Source: Bacteroidales bacterium (GTDB taxonomy: Bacteria > Bacteroidota > Bacteroidia > Bacteroidales > UBA3824). From it: a DNA stretch of 6,771 bases. The DNA lies in the NCBI GenBank assembly GCA_017543645.1, contig JAFYFR010000002.1:1-6771 (forward strand). The letters run 5' to 3'. The translations under genes and the position numbers were made by a program. Below, in pieces: positions 1-6,361 of this stretch; within the stretch, counting starts at the first letter, position 1, and every line of letters starts with the position of its first letter. The notes under the pieces are model-generated. The model saw only the letters and a list, made by a program, of their open reading frames with translations. It was not told the origin of the DNA and ran no database searches.

Positions 1-1
1 A

Positions 2-418
2 TCTCTGCCGCTTAGAATCGAGCGTCACGTTGAGAATACACTCAAAGTGGTAGACTTCCTTGCTAAACACCCCAAAGTAAAAGCAGTTCACCATCCTTCG
101 CTCTCTACACACAGAGACAATGCGTTGTATAAAAAATATTTTCCAAAAGGCGGTGCATCGATTTTCACTTTTGAAATCAAAGGCAATCAAGACGATGCTT
201 GGAAATTTATCGACAATCTCAAAATCTTCTCGCTCCTTGCCAACGTTGCCGACGTTAAGAGTCTTGTAATACATCCTTACACAACCACACACTCGCAACT
301 TTCGCCCGAAGAACTTGCACAACAGCACATTACCCCCACCACAATTCGTCTTTCAATAGGTGTTGAGCACATCGACGACATTATCGACGACCTCAGCCAA
401 GCATTCGATGCTATTTAA
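2..418 (+). CDS. metY: O-acetylhomoserine sulfhydrylase (metY-type), C-terminal part, 5' end cut by window
   Basis: A PLP-dependent Cys/Met-metabolism enzyme that joins O-acetyl-L-homoserine and sulfide to give homocysteine and acetate (direct sulfhydrylation). The reading frame is open from base 2 and ends at TAA 416-418, giving 138 residues, about the last third of a family whose members are usually about 425-430 residues. The first residues (SLPLRIERHVENTLKVV) continue the conserved region upstream of the in-frame GTG at 47, so that GTG is an internal Val, not a start. Family marks visible are YKKYFPKGGASIFTFE, the block FSLLANVADVKSLVIHP, the THSQL that follows it, and the C-terminal TIRLSIGVEHIDDII, whose Arg is expected to hold the substrate carboxylate. 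The PLP lysine lies outside the window. cysK follows on the same strand, but a terminator and a new promoter lie between. A cystathionine gamma-synthase is the main alternative, but the LANVADVKSLVIHP and HSQL blocks fit MetY better. Confidence 0.93.
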   Translation, partial: SLPLRIERHVENTLKVVDFLAKHPKVKAVHHPSLSTHRDNALYKKYFPKGGASIFTFEIKGNQDDAWKFIDNLKIFSLLANVADVKSLVIHPYTTTHSQLSPEELAQQHITPTTIRLSIGVEHIDDIIDDLSQAFDAI

Positions 419-445
419 GCCACTATAAATATTTGATTTGATAAC

Positions 446-495
446 GGATTCTTTATTCCTACCAGCAATGGACTGGAATAGAGAATCCTTTTTTT
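446..495 (+). terminator. Intrinsic terminator of the metY-type gene
   Basis: A 14-bp stem pairs 446-459 (GGATTCTTTATTCC) with 475-488 (GGAATAGAGAATCC), with one G-U wobble, around a 15-base loop. Seven T's (489-495) follow directly. It starts 27 bases after the stop codon and should end the upstream transcript before cysK. Confidence 0.9.
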
Positions 496-572
496 GTATT
501 TTCCAAAAGATGCAATTTTGCAGTTTCTCATAAATAGATTTTAAAAGCCGGTTACGCTTAGTGCCTTTTTTC

Positions 573-580
573 TATATTTG
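573..580 (+). promoter_or_regulatory. Possible second, upstream promoter for cysK (-7 element)
   Basis: TATATTTG matches the Bacteroidetes -7 consensus TAnnTTTG exactly. About 18 bases upstream there is only TTA (552-554) instead of the TTG/TTTG of the -33 element, so the match is half a promoter. If used, it would give a leader of about 150 bases on cysK. The AT-rich context makes chance matches likely. Confidence 0.3.
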
Positions 581-660
581 TATCAAAGAATATACTATTT
601 AAGAAATACAATCTATAATAATGGTTTGTTTTAGAAATAATCACCATATTATTATTTTCT

Positions 661-679
661 CTTGGCGTATTTTTCCAAG
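661..679. promoter_or_regulatory. Inverted repeat over the cysK -33 element, candidate operator
   Basis: CTTGG (661-665) and CCAAG (675-679) form a perfect 5-bp dyad around 9 bases. The left arm contains the TTG of the -33 element. The core TTGG-N9-CCAA has the T-N11-A form seen in many LysR-type regulator sites. Five-base arms occur often by chance, so only the position supports a regulatory reading. Confidence 0.3.
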
Positions 680-692
680 TAATGTATATTTG
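662..692 (+). promoter_or_regulatory. Bacteroidetes-type sigma promoter of cysK
   Basis: TTG at 662-664 (-33 element) and TATATTTG at 685-692 (-7 element, exact TAnnTTTG) are 20 bases apart, the expected spacing. Transcription should start near 699, giving a leader of about 42 bases before the ATG at 741. The -33 element sits inside the inverted repeat CTTGG-N9-CCAAG (661-679), a possible operator. Confidence 0.75.
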
Positions 693-740
693 CAGTGTAA
701 TAATTAAACGAATTAAGAACCTTTAAAAAACATAAAGAAA

Positions 741-1679
741 ATGAGTAAAATTATCGAAAGTTCATTAGAGTTGATTGGCAACACCCCGCTCCTCAAACTC
801 AACAATTATTCTAAGAAAGCCGAAATTAACGGTGCCACCATCTTAGCAAAACTTGAATACCTCAACCCCGCCGGCTCGGTAAAAGACCGCATCGCCCTTG
901 CAATGATTAAGGATGCCGAAGACAAAGGTCTGTTGAAACCCGGTGCCACCATCATCGAACCCACTTCGGGCAACACAGGTATAGGTTTGGCAGCAGTGGC
1001 AGCAGCAAAAGGTTACAAAGCCATCCTCACACTTCCCGACACCATGAGCGTTGAGCGTAGAAACTTGTTGAAAGCATACGGTGCAGAAATTGTACTCACC
1101 GAAGGTGCAAAAGGCATGAAAGGTGCTATTGCCAAAGCCGAGGAACTCAACAAAGAGATTGCAGGTTCGATAATTCTCGGACAGTTTGTAAACCCCGCCA
1201 ACCCTAAAATCCACCGCGAAACCACAGGTCCAGAAATTTGGGATCAAACCGACGGCAAAGTTGATATCTTTGTAGCAGGCGTTGGCACAGGCGGAACACT
1301 CACCGGCGTTGGTGAATTTTTGAAATCAAAGAAGGCTGATGTAAAAATAGTTGCAGTAGAACCTGCCACATCGCCCGTACTTTCAAAAGGCACAGCCGGA
1401 GCGCACAAGATTCAGGGTATCGGTGCAGGTTTTGTTCCCGAAACGCTCAACACCAAAATCTACGACGAGGTAATAGCCATCGAAAACGACGACGCATTTA
1501 CCGAAGGTCGTAAATTTGCGGTAAGCGAGGGAATTTTGGTAGGCATTTCGTCGGGTGCAGCCCTCAAAGCAGCCTCGATACTTGCACAGCGTCCCGAAAA
1601 CAAAGGCAAAACTATCGTTGTACTTCTTCCCGACTCAGGCGACAGATACTTGTCTACACAGTTGTTTTCAAATAATTAG
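741..1679 (+). CDS. cysK: Cysteine synthase A (O-acetylserine sulfhydrylase)
   Basis: Cytoplasmic PLP enzyme of fold type II that makes L-cysteine from O-acetyl-L-serine and sulfide, the last step of cysteine synthesis. The 312 residues are full length for CysK. The N-terminal IGNTPLLKL (12-20) is typical. The PLP Schiff-base lysine is K48 in NPAGSVKDR (42-50). The substrate-carboxylate loop is TSGNTG (75-80), the PLP-phosphate loop is GTGGT (182-186), the conserved [10 protein letters not shown] lies at 222-231, SSGAA at 270-274 contributes a PLP-ring contact, and [10 protein letters not shown] (297-306) closes the protein. There is no N-terminal heme domain and no C-terminal CBS pair, which argues against cystathionine beta-synthase. 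The ATG at 741 is preceded by an A-rich leader without Shine-Dalgarno, as is usual in Bacteroidetes, and lies about 42 bases below a good promoter. A strong terminator follows, so cysK is probably monocistronic. CysM is the other possible isoform, but the [10 protein letters not shown] block favours CysK. Confidence 0.97.
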   Translation: MSKIIESSLELIGNTPLLKLNNYSKKAEINGATILAKLEYLNPAGSVKDRIALAMIKDAEDKGLLKPGATIIEPTSGNTGIGLAAVAAAKGYKAILTLPDTMSVERRNLLKAYGAEIVLTEGAKGMKGAIAKAEELNKEIAGSIILGQFVNPANPKIHRETTGPEIWDQTDGKVDIFVAGVGTGGTLTGVGEFLKSKKADVKIVAVEPATSPVLSKGTAGAHKIQGIGAGFVPETLNTKIYDEVIAIENDDAFTEGRKFAVSEGILVGISSGAALKAASILAQRPENKGKTIVVLLPDSGDRYLSTQLFSNN

Positions 1680-1702
1680 TATTTCGACGTAATACCATTA
1701 AG

Positions 1703-1736
1703 GAGGGGTTATTGAACAATAATCCCTCTTTTTTTT
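1703..1736 (+). terminator. Intrinsic terminator of cysK
   Basis: An 11-bp stem, GAGGGGTTATT (1703-1713) with AATAATCCCTC (1718-1728), has one G-U wobble and a GAAC loop. Eight T's follow at 1729-1736. It starts 23 bases after the cysK stop. The other strand lacks a T tract, so it acts rightward only. Confidence 0.93.
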
Positions 1737-1754
1737 ATACTTCCTTCGTTTCCT

Positions 1755-1796
1755 AAACAAAATCCCCGGCTTAGCAGAAATGCTAACCGAGGGTTT
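1755..1796 (-). terminator. Probable intrinsic terminator of the convergent DUF3298 gene
   Basis: Hairpin with a TTAGCA (1771-1776)/TGCTAA (1781-1786) top stem closed by a GAAA loop on the + strand. Below it, after one bulged C (1770), the stem continues through CCCCGG (1764-1769) with CCGAGG (1787-1792), with one C-A mismatch, and then AT pairs down to about 1760/1796. On the minus strand the stem is followed by the interrupted T run ATTTTGTTT. It lies about 50 bases past the stop of the minus-strand gene. Confidence 0.65.
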
Positions 1797-1849
1797 GGAG
1801 ATGATTCAATGTAAGGGTATGTGTGATACAGTGAAAATGGTGATATAAA

Positions 1850-2653
1850 TTACTTCACCAGTTTTGCAAAATCGGGCTTCAGAGAGTTTTGAATATCCTT
1901 GAGAGGTATTCTAACTTCGGGCAGTCCGGCGGCAGACGATGCAATTTCGTTTTCAGCATATATCATCACAAACTCACCGTTTTCGATAAATGGCGGGTTT
2001 TCTGCCATAGGAATGTAAAACTGCTTGCCGTCGCAAATAATGCCTTCGCCTTGAAGTTCGTCGGCAAGCTCATTGTTGCTTTTTACATCAAAATACTTAC
2101 GCAGCGACGCGGCTACTTTGTCTTGAATTACTTCCCACGCGTCCTCGTCGAGAATATCGTAGGTGGATAATACGGCGCCGTTGGATTTTACAAAAGTAAC
2201 GCCATATACAGATGGAGTTCCATGAACGCCGCCGAGAAATTCGTAACCGCCAAGCGTATAGGTTACTAAAGTATTAGATTCGTAAGATTTGGCAATGGTT
2301 AAGTCTAACGAAATCTCGGGAGGTAATGGATCATCGTCTTCATAGCTATCGTTAAAATACTCTGTAAGTCTGTTAACGTGGCGTTGAGCCAAAGCGTGAG
2401 CGTATGTTTTGCCGTCTTTGTTGTCAGAGTCCTTAAGTTGGTAAAAATCTACAAGGCAACTTTTTACCGAATTTACCACATTCTCAGGACCTGAAATGGG
2501 AAAATCAACTGTAACTTTGGCATATATAGGAAAATCCTTTTTGGTAATTCCAATACTGTCGGTAAAAGACTTTACAGTAATGTTTTGAGCCGAAGCCACA
2601 GAGCTAAGCATTGCTGCGCAACATATTGCGCCTAATAATTTAAGTTTTCGCAT
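1850..2653 (-). CDS. Secreted DUF4163/DUF3298 (RsiV-like) domain protein
   Basis: A 267-residue exported protein of unknown function. Residues 1-22 form a signal peptide: basic MRKLKLL, a hydrophobic stretch, then SVASA before Q23, a good signal peptidase I site. The two Cys at 11-12 are not in a lipobox, so it is not an obvious lipoprotein. About 40-130 resembles the DUF4163 half. The DUF3298 half is clearer: GGYEFLGGVHGTPSVYG (135-151, the family's GG-x-HG turn), then YDILDE (165-170), and the C-terminal NPPFIENGEFVMIYAENEIA (219-238) followed by SSAAG and VRIPLKDI (248-254). This is the layout of the outer domain of the anti-sigma factor RsiV and of PdaC-type proteins, but there is no membrane anchor, catalytic domain or neighbouring sigma factor, so it is probably a free periplasmic protein. 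The ATG at 2653 is chosen because the signal peptide begins there. It is convergent with cysK and divergent from uxaA. A ligand or polysaccharide-binding role is only a guess. Confidence 0.85.
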   Translation of the reverse strand: MRKLKLLGAICCAAMLSSVASAQNITVKSFTDSIGITKKDFPIYAKVTVDFPISGPENVVNSVKSCLVDFYQLKDSDNKDGKTYAHALAQRHVNRLTEYFNDSYEDDDPLPPEISLDLTIAKSYESNTLVTYTLGGYEFLGGVHGTPSVYGVTFVKSNGAVLSTYDILDEDAWEVIQDKVAASLRKYFDVKSNNELADELQGEGIICDGKQFYIPMAENPPFIENGEFVMIYAENEIASSAAGLPEVRIPLKDIQNSLKPDFAKLVK

Positions 2654-2691
2654 TTTATTAAGTTAATAGATTTATATTAAAATATCGAGCG

Positions 2692-2699
2692 CAAAATAA
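2692..2699 (-). promoter_or_regulatory. Possible -7 promoter element of the DUF3298 gene
   Basis: On the minus strand this reads TTATTTTG, one mismatch from TAnnTTTG. It would start transcription near 2685, about 30 bases before the ATG at 2653. No good -33 TTG was found at the right distance, so the call is weak. Confidence 0.35.
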
Positions 2700-2738
2700 G
2701 GCTTTTAGACTAAACCATATCTCCCTTTATATTAAGTT

Positions 2739-2750
2739 TATGTTAACATA
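2739..2750. promoter_or_regulatory. Perfect 12-base palindrome between divergent genes, candidate operator
   Basis: TATGTTAACATA is fully self-complementary. It is centred at 2744.5, about 45 bases upstream of the predicted uxaA start of transcription and about 60 upstream of that of the divergent DUF3298 gene. The position fits an activator or repressor site. No regulator gene is present in the window to pair it with. Confidence 0.4.
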
Positions 2751-2775
2751 TCAATTTAAATAAAAACACTTTTTG

Positions 2776-2783
2776 TATATTTG
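2776..2783 (+). promoter_or_regulatory. -7 promoter element of uxaA
   Basis: TATATTTG is an exact TAnnTTTG match 23 bases before the ATG at 2806, predicting a leader of about 16 bases. The -33 region is poor (TTTA at 2755-2758, spacing 17), which would fit a promoter that needs an activator, possibly at the palindrome 2739-2750. Confidence 0.6.
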
Positions 2784-2805
2784 CGCAAACAAACACGAAA
2801 AATTT

Positions 2806-4299
2806 ATGGCACAATATATACGTATAAACTCTTTGGATAATGTTATCGTAGCCTTAACACCGTTAAAATCAGGCACTAAGATAAATATCAACGGCGGAAT
2901 AACCCTTAAAGACGACATTCCGCAAGGGCACAAATTTGCCGTTGTGGATATTCCAAAGGGTGGAAATGTTGTCAAATACGGTTTTCCAATCGGACACGTA
3001 ACGCAAGATGTGGCACAGGGATGCCATATCGACCATAATATCCTGAAAACCAATCTCGAAGGCATTTCGGATTACACCTACAATCCCAATCTTGTGGAGA
3101 TAAAACCGTCTGACAATCAGCGCACTTTCTTGGGATTTAGGCGCGGTGATGGTGCTGTGGGCGTGAGAAATCAAATTTGGATAATTCCAACTGTGGGCTG
3201 CGTCAATGGCATTGCGCAAAAGATTGCGGAACGTTTCCGTGAGGAACGTGGCGGCGATTTTGGCAGCGTGGATGCCGTGGTGGCGTTTCCGCACAATTAT
3301 GGCTGTTCGCAACTTGGCTGCGACCACGAAAATACGCGCAAAATACTCCGCAATATGGTTCACCATCCTAATGCGGGCGGAGTGCTTGTGGTGAGTCTTG
3401 GTTGCGAAAACAATCAACTTTCAGCCTTCCGCCAACTTGTGGGCGATGTGGACAACAACCGTGTAAAAATGTTTGAGGCACAGAAAGTTGACGGCGATGA
3501 GGTAGAATATGGATTAAGCCTTTTGAGAGAGATTTACAACAATTGCTGCCACGACCAACGCACCGAAATCCCCGTGTCGGAATTACGTGTTGGATTGAAA
3601 TGCGGCGGCTCCGATGGGCTTTCGGGCATTACGGCAAATCCGCTTTTGGGCGTTTTTAGCGATTGGATTGTGGCTCAGGGCGGCACGACGGTACTGACCG
3701 AAGTACCAGAAATGTTTGGCGCGGAGACCATTCTGATGAACCGTTGCGAGAGCCGTGAAGTGTTCGATAAGACCGTCGCACTCATCAACGATTTCAAGCA
3801 ATATTTTATGGACAACAATCAGCCGGTATATGAAAACCCCTCGCCGGGCAACAAGGCGGGCGGCATTTCCACGCTCGAAGAAAAGTCGCTCGGCTGCACC
3901 CAGAAATGCGGCAAAAGCATCGTCCGTGATGTTCTTAAATATGGAGAAAAGCTTACAAAGCACGGTCTCAACCTACTCTCCGCCCCCGGCAACGACCTTG
4001 TGGCTGCCACCGCGCTCGCCGCCTCGGGCTGTCAGATGGTTTTGTTTACCACGGGACGCGGCACGCCATTTGGCACATTTGTCCCCACGATGAAAATCTC
4101 CACAAACTCGCCATTATACAACGCTAAACCCAATTGGATTGACTTCAACGCCGGAGTGATTGCCGAGGACGAACAGATGGAGAATGTTGCCGCGCAGTTC
4201 ATCGACTTTGTAATCGAAAAGGCAAACGGTGGGCCCGTTAACAATGAGAAAAACGGCTACCGCGAAATAGCCATTTTTAAGACAGGAGTAACGCTTTGA
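2806..4299 (+). CDS. uxaA: Altronate dehydratase family protein (UxaA/GarD family)
   Basis: Predicted metal-dependent cytoplasmic dehydratase turning D-altronate into 2-dehydro-3-deoxy-D-gluconate in galacturonate breakdown. The 497 residues fit UxaA (about 495). An N-terminal SAF domain spans about 1-85 (IPKGGNVVKYGFPIGHV at 49-65). The large UxaA domain follows: FRRGDGAVGVRNQ (111-123), HNYGCSQLGCDHENT (163-177), SLGCENNQL (197-205), KCGGSDGLSGITANP (265-279), GNKAGGISTLEEKSLGC (348-364), then TQKCG, and TTGRGTPFGTFVPT (415-428). The many conserved Cys and His fit the metal requirement of the family. An upstream in-frame TTG at 2773 would place the start within the -7 element of the promoter; the ATG at 2806 begins MAQYIRINSLDNV, the normal SAF start, and is used here. 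Galactarate dehydratase GarD is the closest alternative and cannot be excluded by eye. None of uxaB, uxaC, kdgK or kdgA is in the window, so the pathway partners must be elsewhere. The interior uses visibly more GC-rich codons than the flanks. Confidence 0.87.
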   Translation: MAQYIRINSLDNVIVALTPLKSGTKININGGITLKDDIPQGHKFAVVDIPKGGNVVKYGFPIGHVTQDVAQGCHIDHNILKTNLEGISDYTYNPNLVEIKPSDNQRTFLGFRRGDGAVGVRNQIWIIPTVGCVNGIAQKIAERFREERGGDFGSVDAVVAFPHNYGCSQLGCDHENTRKILRNMVHHPNAGGVLVVSLGCENNQLSAFRQLVGDVDNNRVKMFEAQKVDGDEVEYGLSLLREIYNNCCHDQRTEIPVSELRVGLKCGGSDGLSGITANPLLGVFSDWIVAQGGTTVLTEVPEMFGAETILMNRCESREVFDKTVALINDFKQYFMDNNQPVYENPSPGNKAGGISTLEEKSLGCTQKCGKSIVRDVLKYGEKLTKHGLNLLSAPGNDLVAATALAASGCQMVLFTTGRGTPFGTFVPTMKISTNSPLYNAKPNWIDFNAGVIAEDEQMENVAAQFIDFVIEKANGGPVNNEKNGYREIAIFKTGVTL

Positions 4300-4311
4300 T
4301 TATTAGATAGA

Positions 4312-6177
4312 TTATAATTTAAACACCACAATGCCCTGACGGAATAGGTCTGCCTGTCCGTTGAGTTCTTCCGCGTTTACGGCGAGTTCTTCGCTTGCCG
4401 CCGCGTTACTTTGAATTGCGCCGTTGAGCTGCTTTACCGACATGTCAATCATCTGTATAGTAGACCTCTGGCTTTCGGCAGAACGCTCCACGCGCTCCAT
4501 TAGCGAGGCACAATCGTTGATGTCGGGCAATATGTTGTCTATCAGTTGTGTAGATTTGGCAGTTGCCGAAACGCTTGCATTAGCACCCGTTATAATGTCG
4601 GCAGCTGATTTCTTGCATTTTTCGGCGAGTTTGCGGATTTCTGTTGCCACTACCGCAAAGCCTTTTCCGTTTTCGCCAGCGCGGGCAGCCTCCACTGCAG
4701 CGTTGAGAGCAAGTATGTTTGTCTGGAACGCTATGTCGTTGATAATGTCGATTTTTTCGGAAATATCTTTGACTGCAATGAAACTCTCGTCCTGCACCAT
4801 CTTGATTTTCTTGATATCTGAGGTAACTTTCTGGGTGATTTTGTCAGCCTTGGAAGCAAGATTGGCATTGTCGTTTACTTCGTTGGCAATCTCAGCTACC
4901 GACTGTACAATATTGTCGGCAGTGGCAGCTTGTTCGTTGGCGTTTTGCGAGAGAGTCTGTGTGGCGCGATTGATTTCCGAACTTGAAACCTGAAGGCTGT
5001 TGGCACCTTCGTTGATTCTTTCGATAATACCCCTGAGGCTGTCGGTCATCTCGTAAGATGATTTAAGAATGCCTGTGGCTTTTTGTGCGCTGTTTTTGTT
5101 GATCCTGAGGTCTCCATTAGCAATATTGTTGACCAACATCTCCACCTCTTTAGGTTCGCCGCCGACTGCACGTAATATACTGTTGTTAAGGATATTTGAT
5201 GCTATCATCATTAGTACTATTATCACTAATATAACTATCGCCAACCACAACACCGTAGAACCCACACCTTTATATTTTGATGCCGACGGGTAAACAAGCG
5301 AAATAAACGATTTTGAATTTTTGTTGTGGATGTAGGTCATGTCAAAATGTTTTCCGTCGTATTGGAACGATGTGTGGTGCGGTTCGCTGTCTGTGGTTTC
5401 TATCATCTCTTGGTAAATGTTGTCAGGCATCTTGTCCCAAATGCCTTGGTAGCACTTGTTTTCTCTGTCCGACAACCACAGAGTAAAACCGTCGTCAATG
5501 ATGTTGTGCGCGTTGAGCGTGGCGTTTTGAGCCTGTATCTTAGATTCTTCCTGACCAGTGAAATAGATGCCTTTTAACTGTTGGTTGATATAAAGCGGCT
5601 TGTACGATGCCACGTATGGAACACCGAGAATTATGGTGCTGGCAAAAAACGTTGATCCTGACTCTATGGCACGAACCACTTGGGGGTCGGTAAGTTTTGT
5701 TCCCACAGCAGGTTTGCCATCGGCATCGGTGATGGTGGTGGCTATACGGATATAGTCGCTGCCCTGTTTTTGAAAGACCGTAAAATGGCTTCCGCTGTTT
5801 CCTTCGGCTATCATTTTGCAAAATGAGTTGTTGTTGTGGAGTGTCTTGCCACCCAAAGTCCACTGGGGCAACGAATATGAGCCTATCTGAACATTTTGCG
5901 ACACATTTTCCTTGATGCCGCCCGACTGCTCGGCAACACTTTCCGCAACGTGTATCAACAGCAAGTTAGACGTGCCGAAACCGTTGTAATGCTCGTCAAG
6001 AGTATTTGTAAGACCAATAAGGTCGCTTGCTATATTATTCTGAATCTGACGCGCCACCAAACCGCGTATAGTTATGTTCAACACCACCACAACAGTGATG
6101 ATTGCCACAAATGCGAACACCACATACAGTATGTTTGATTTCGCCTTGGTGCTTAGTCCTTGTATATTCGTTGTCAT
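4312..6177 (-). CDS. Methyl-accepting chemotaxis protein with periplasmic Cache sensor domain
   Basis: A complete 621-residue transmembrane chemoreceptor that would sense a small molecule in the periplasm and control a CheA kinase. TM1 is about 16-34, the periplasmic part 39-306 and TM2 about 308-328. The sensor looks like the Cache_3-Cache_2 fusion type: [10 protein letters not shown] (104-113), [16 protein letters not shown] (132-147), AVGTKL (157-162), [18 protein letters not shown] (178-195) and LKGIYFTG (201-208). A HAMP-like linker follows ([20 protein letters not shown], 338-357). The signalling domain has candidate methylation pairs at E415-Q416 (NANEQAATA) and E596-E597 (AAASEELAV). 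Its hairpin tip, from [20 protein letters not shown] (482-501) to EIRKLAEK (513-520), keeps the CheA/CheW contact signature. The C-terminus ([10 protein letters not shown]) has no NWETF-type tether pentapeptide for CheR/CheB. The ATG at 6177 starts a short cytoplasmic basic segment before TM1. No che or motility genes are adjacent. The ligand is unknown. Confidence 0.95.
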   Translation of the reverse strand: MTTNIQGLSTKAKSNILYVVFAFVAIITVVVVLNITIRGLVARQIQNNIASDLIGLTNTLDEHYNGFGTSNLLLIHVAESVAEQSGGIKENVSQNVQIGSYSLPQWTLGGKTLHNNNSFCKMIAEGNSGSHFTVFQKQGSDYIRIATTITDADGKPAVGTKLTDPQVVRAIESGSTFFASTIILGVPYVASYKPLYINQQLKGIYFTGQEESKIQAQNATLNAHNIIDDGFTLWLSDRENKCYQGIWDKMPDNIYQEMIETTDSEPHHTSFQYDGKHFDMTYIHNKNSKSFISLVYPSASKYKGVGSTVLWLAIVILVIIVLMMIASNILNNSILRAVGGEPKEVEMLVNNIANGDLRINKNSAQKATGILKSSYEMTDSLRGIIERINEGANSLQVSSSEINRATQTLSQNANEQAATADNIVQSVAEIANEVNDNANLASKADKITQKVTSDIKKIKMVQDESFIAVKDISEKIDIINDIAFQTNILALNAAVEAARAGENGKGFAVVATEIRKLAEKCKKSAADIITGANASVSATAKSTQLIDNILPDINDCASLMERVERSAESQRSTIQMIDMSVKQLNGAIQSNAAASEELAVNAEELNGQADLFRQGIVVFKL

Positions 6178-6222
6178 AATAATCTATTTTCGATGGTTTT
6201 AAATCTAAAAATTTTTTCGTTA

Positions 6223-6230
6223 CAAAAATA
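6223..6230 (-). promoter_or_regulatory. -7 promoter element of the chemoreceptor gene
   Basis: On the minus strand this reads TATTTTTG, an exact TAnnTTTG match, predicting a start of transcription near 6217 and a leader of about 40 bases. The nearest upstream TTG elements are 12 and 24 bases away, neither at the usual 19-21, so the -33 part is uncertain. Confidence 0.5.
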
Positions 6231-6286
6231 CAAATTATAAACCAAAAAGGTTTTCAATATAAAAAAAAGATTTTATTTTTTTATTA

Positions 6287-6306
6287 CTTCAATAATTGTA
6301 TCGAAG
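6287..6306. repeat. Imperfect dyad in the spacer between the chemoreceptor and amidohydrolase genes
   Basis: CTTCAATA (6287-6294) faces TATCGAAG (6299-6306) across ATTG, with 7 of 8 positions pairing. The centre is about 50 bases upstream of the predicted amidohydrolase transcription start. It is a candidate regulator site; it is too short and AT-rich, and lacks a T tract, so it is not a terminator. Confidence 0.3.
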
Positions 6307-6332
6307 AAAGTGCGATTGTCAGAGATTATTAT

Positions 6333-6340
6333 TATTTTTG
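6333..6340 (+). promoter_or_regulatory. -7 promoter element of the amidohydrolase gene
   Basis: TATTTTTG is an exact TAnnTTTG match 21 bases before the ATG at 6362, predicting a leader of about 15 bases. The nearest TTG (6316-6318) is only 14 bases upstream, so no proper -33 element is seen. Confidence 0.55.
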
Positions 6341-6361
6341 CCAAAACTAAACACACACAAT

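Larger units (their letters stand above)
419..740. other. Intergenic region metY-cysK (322 bases)
   Basis: No gene was found here: the stretch is AT-rich and has no convincing short coding frame. Its content is the terminator at 446-495, a weak promoter-like element at 573-580, an imperfect inverted repeat around 615-655 (ATGGT 621-625 against ACCAT 643-647, with partly pairing AT flanks), the main cysK promoter at 662-692 and an A-rich leader of about 40 bases. I recognise no riboswitch fold such as SAM or cobalamin in it. Confidence 0.6.

Noticed and set aside
47..418. GTG at 47 as the start of a short 123-residue protein
   Set aside because: Conserved MetY residues continue upstream in frame to the window edge, so this is the tail of a longer gene.
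419..740. SAM-type or other methionine/cysteine riboswitch in the metY-cysK gap
   Set aside because: The leader below the main promoter is only about 42 bases, and no known aptamer motif was recognised in the rest of the gap.
843..1247. Long open frame on the strand opposite cysK (134 codons)
   Set aside because: It lies fully within cysK, is rich in Cys and Phe as antisense frames of conserved genes often are, resembles no family I know and has no promoter or leader of its own.
2773..2805. TTG at 2773 as the uxaA start
   Set aside because: It would overlap the -7 promoter element and add 11 residues that are not part of the SAF domain; the ATG at 2806 fits the family.
2869..3417. 182-codon open frame opposite uxaA
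   Set aside because: Antisense shadow of a clearly conserved gene; the composition is unnatural and no domain is recognisable.
4424..4993. 189-codon open frame opposite the chemoreceptor signalling domain
   Set aside because: The Ser/Ala-rich product mirrors the coiled-coil codons of the real gene on the minus strand; there is no independent support.
5540..5863. Possible frameshift in the chemoreceptor, suggested by a second open minus-strand frame
   Set aside because: The main frame runs unbroken through the Cache domain with all expected motifs, so the other frame is a shadow.
6259..6284. A-run/T-run hairpin (ATAAAAAAA with TTTTTTTAT) as a terminator
   Set aside because: Pure A-T stem between two divergent promoters with no gene ending nearby; more likely a bent or AT-rich promoter-upstream tract.
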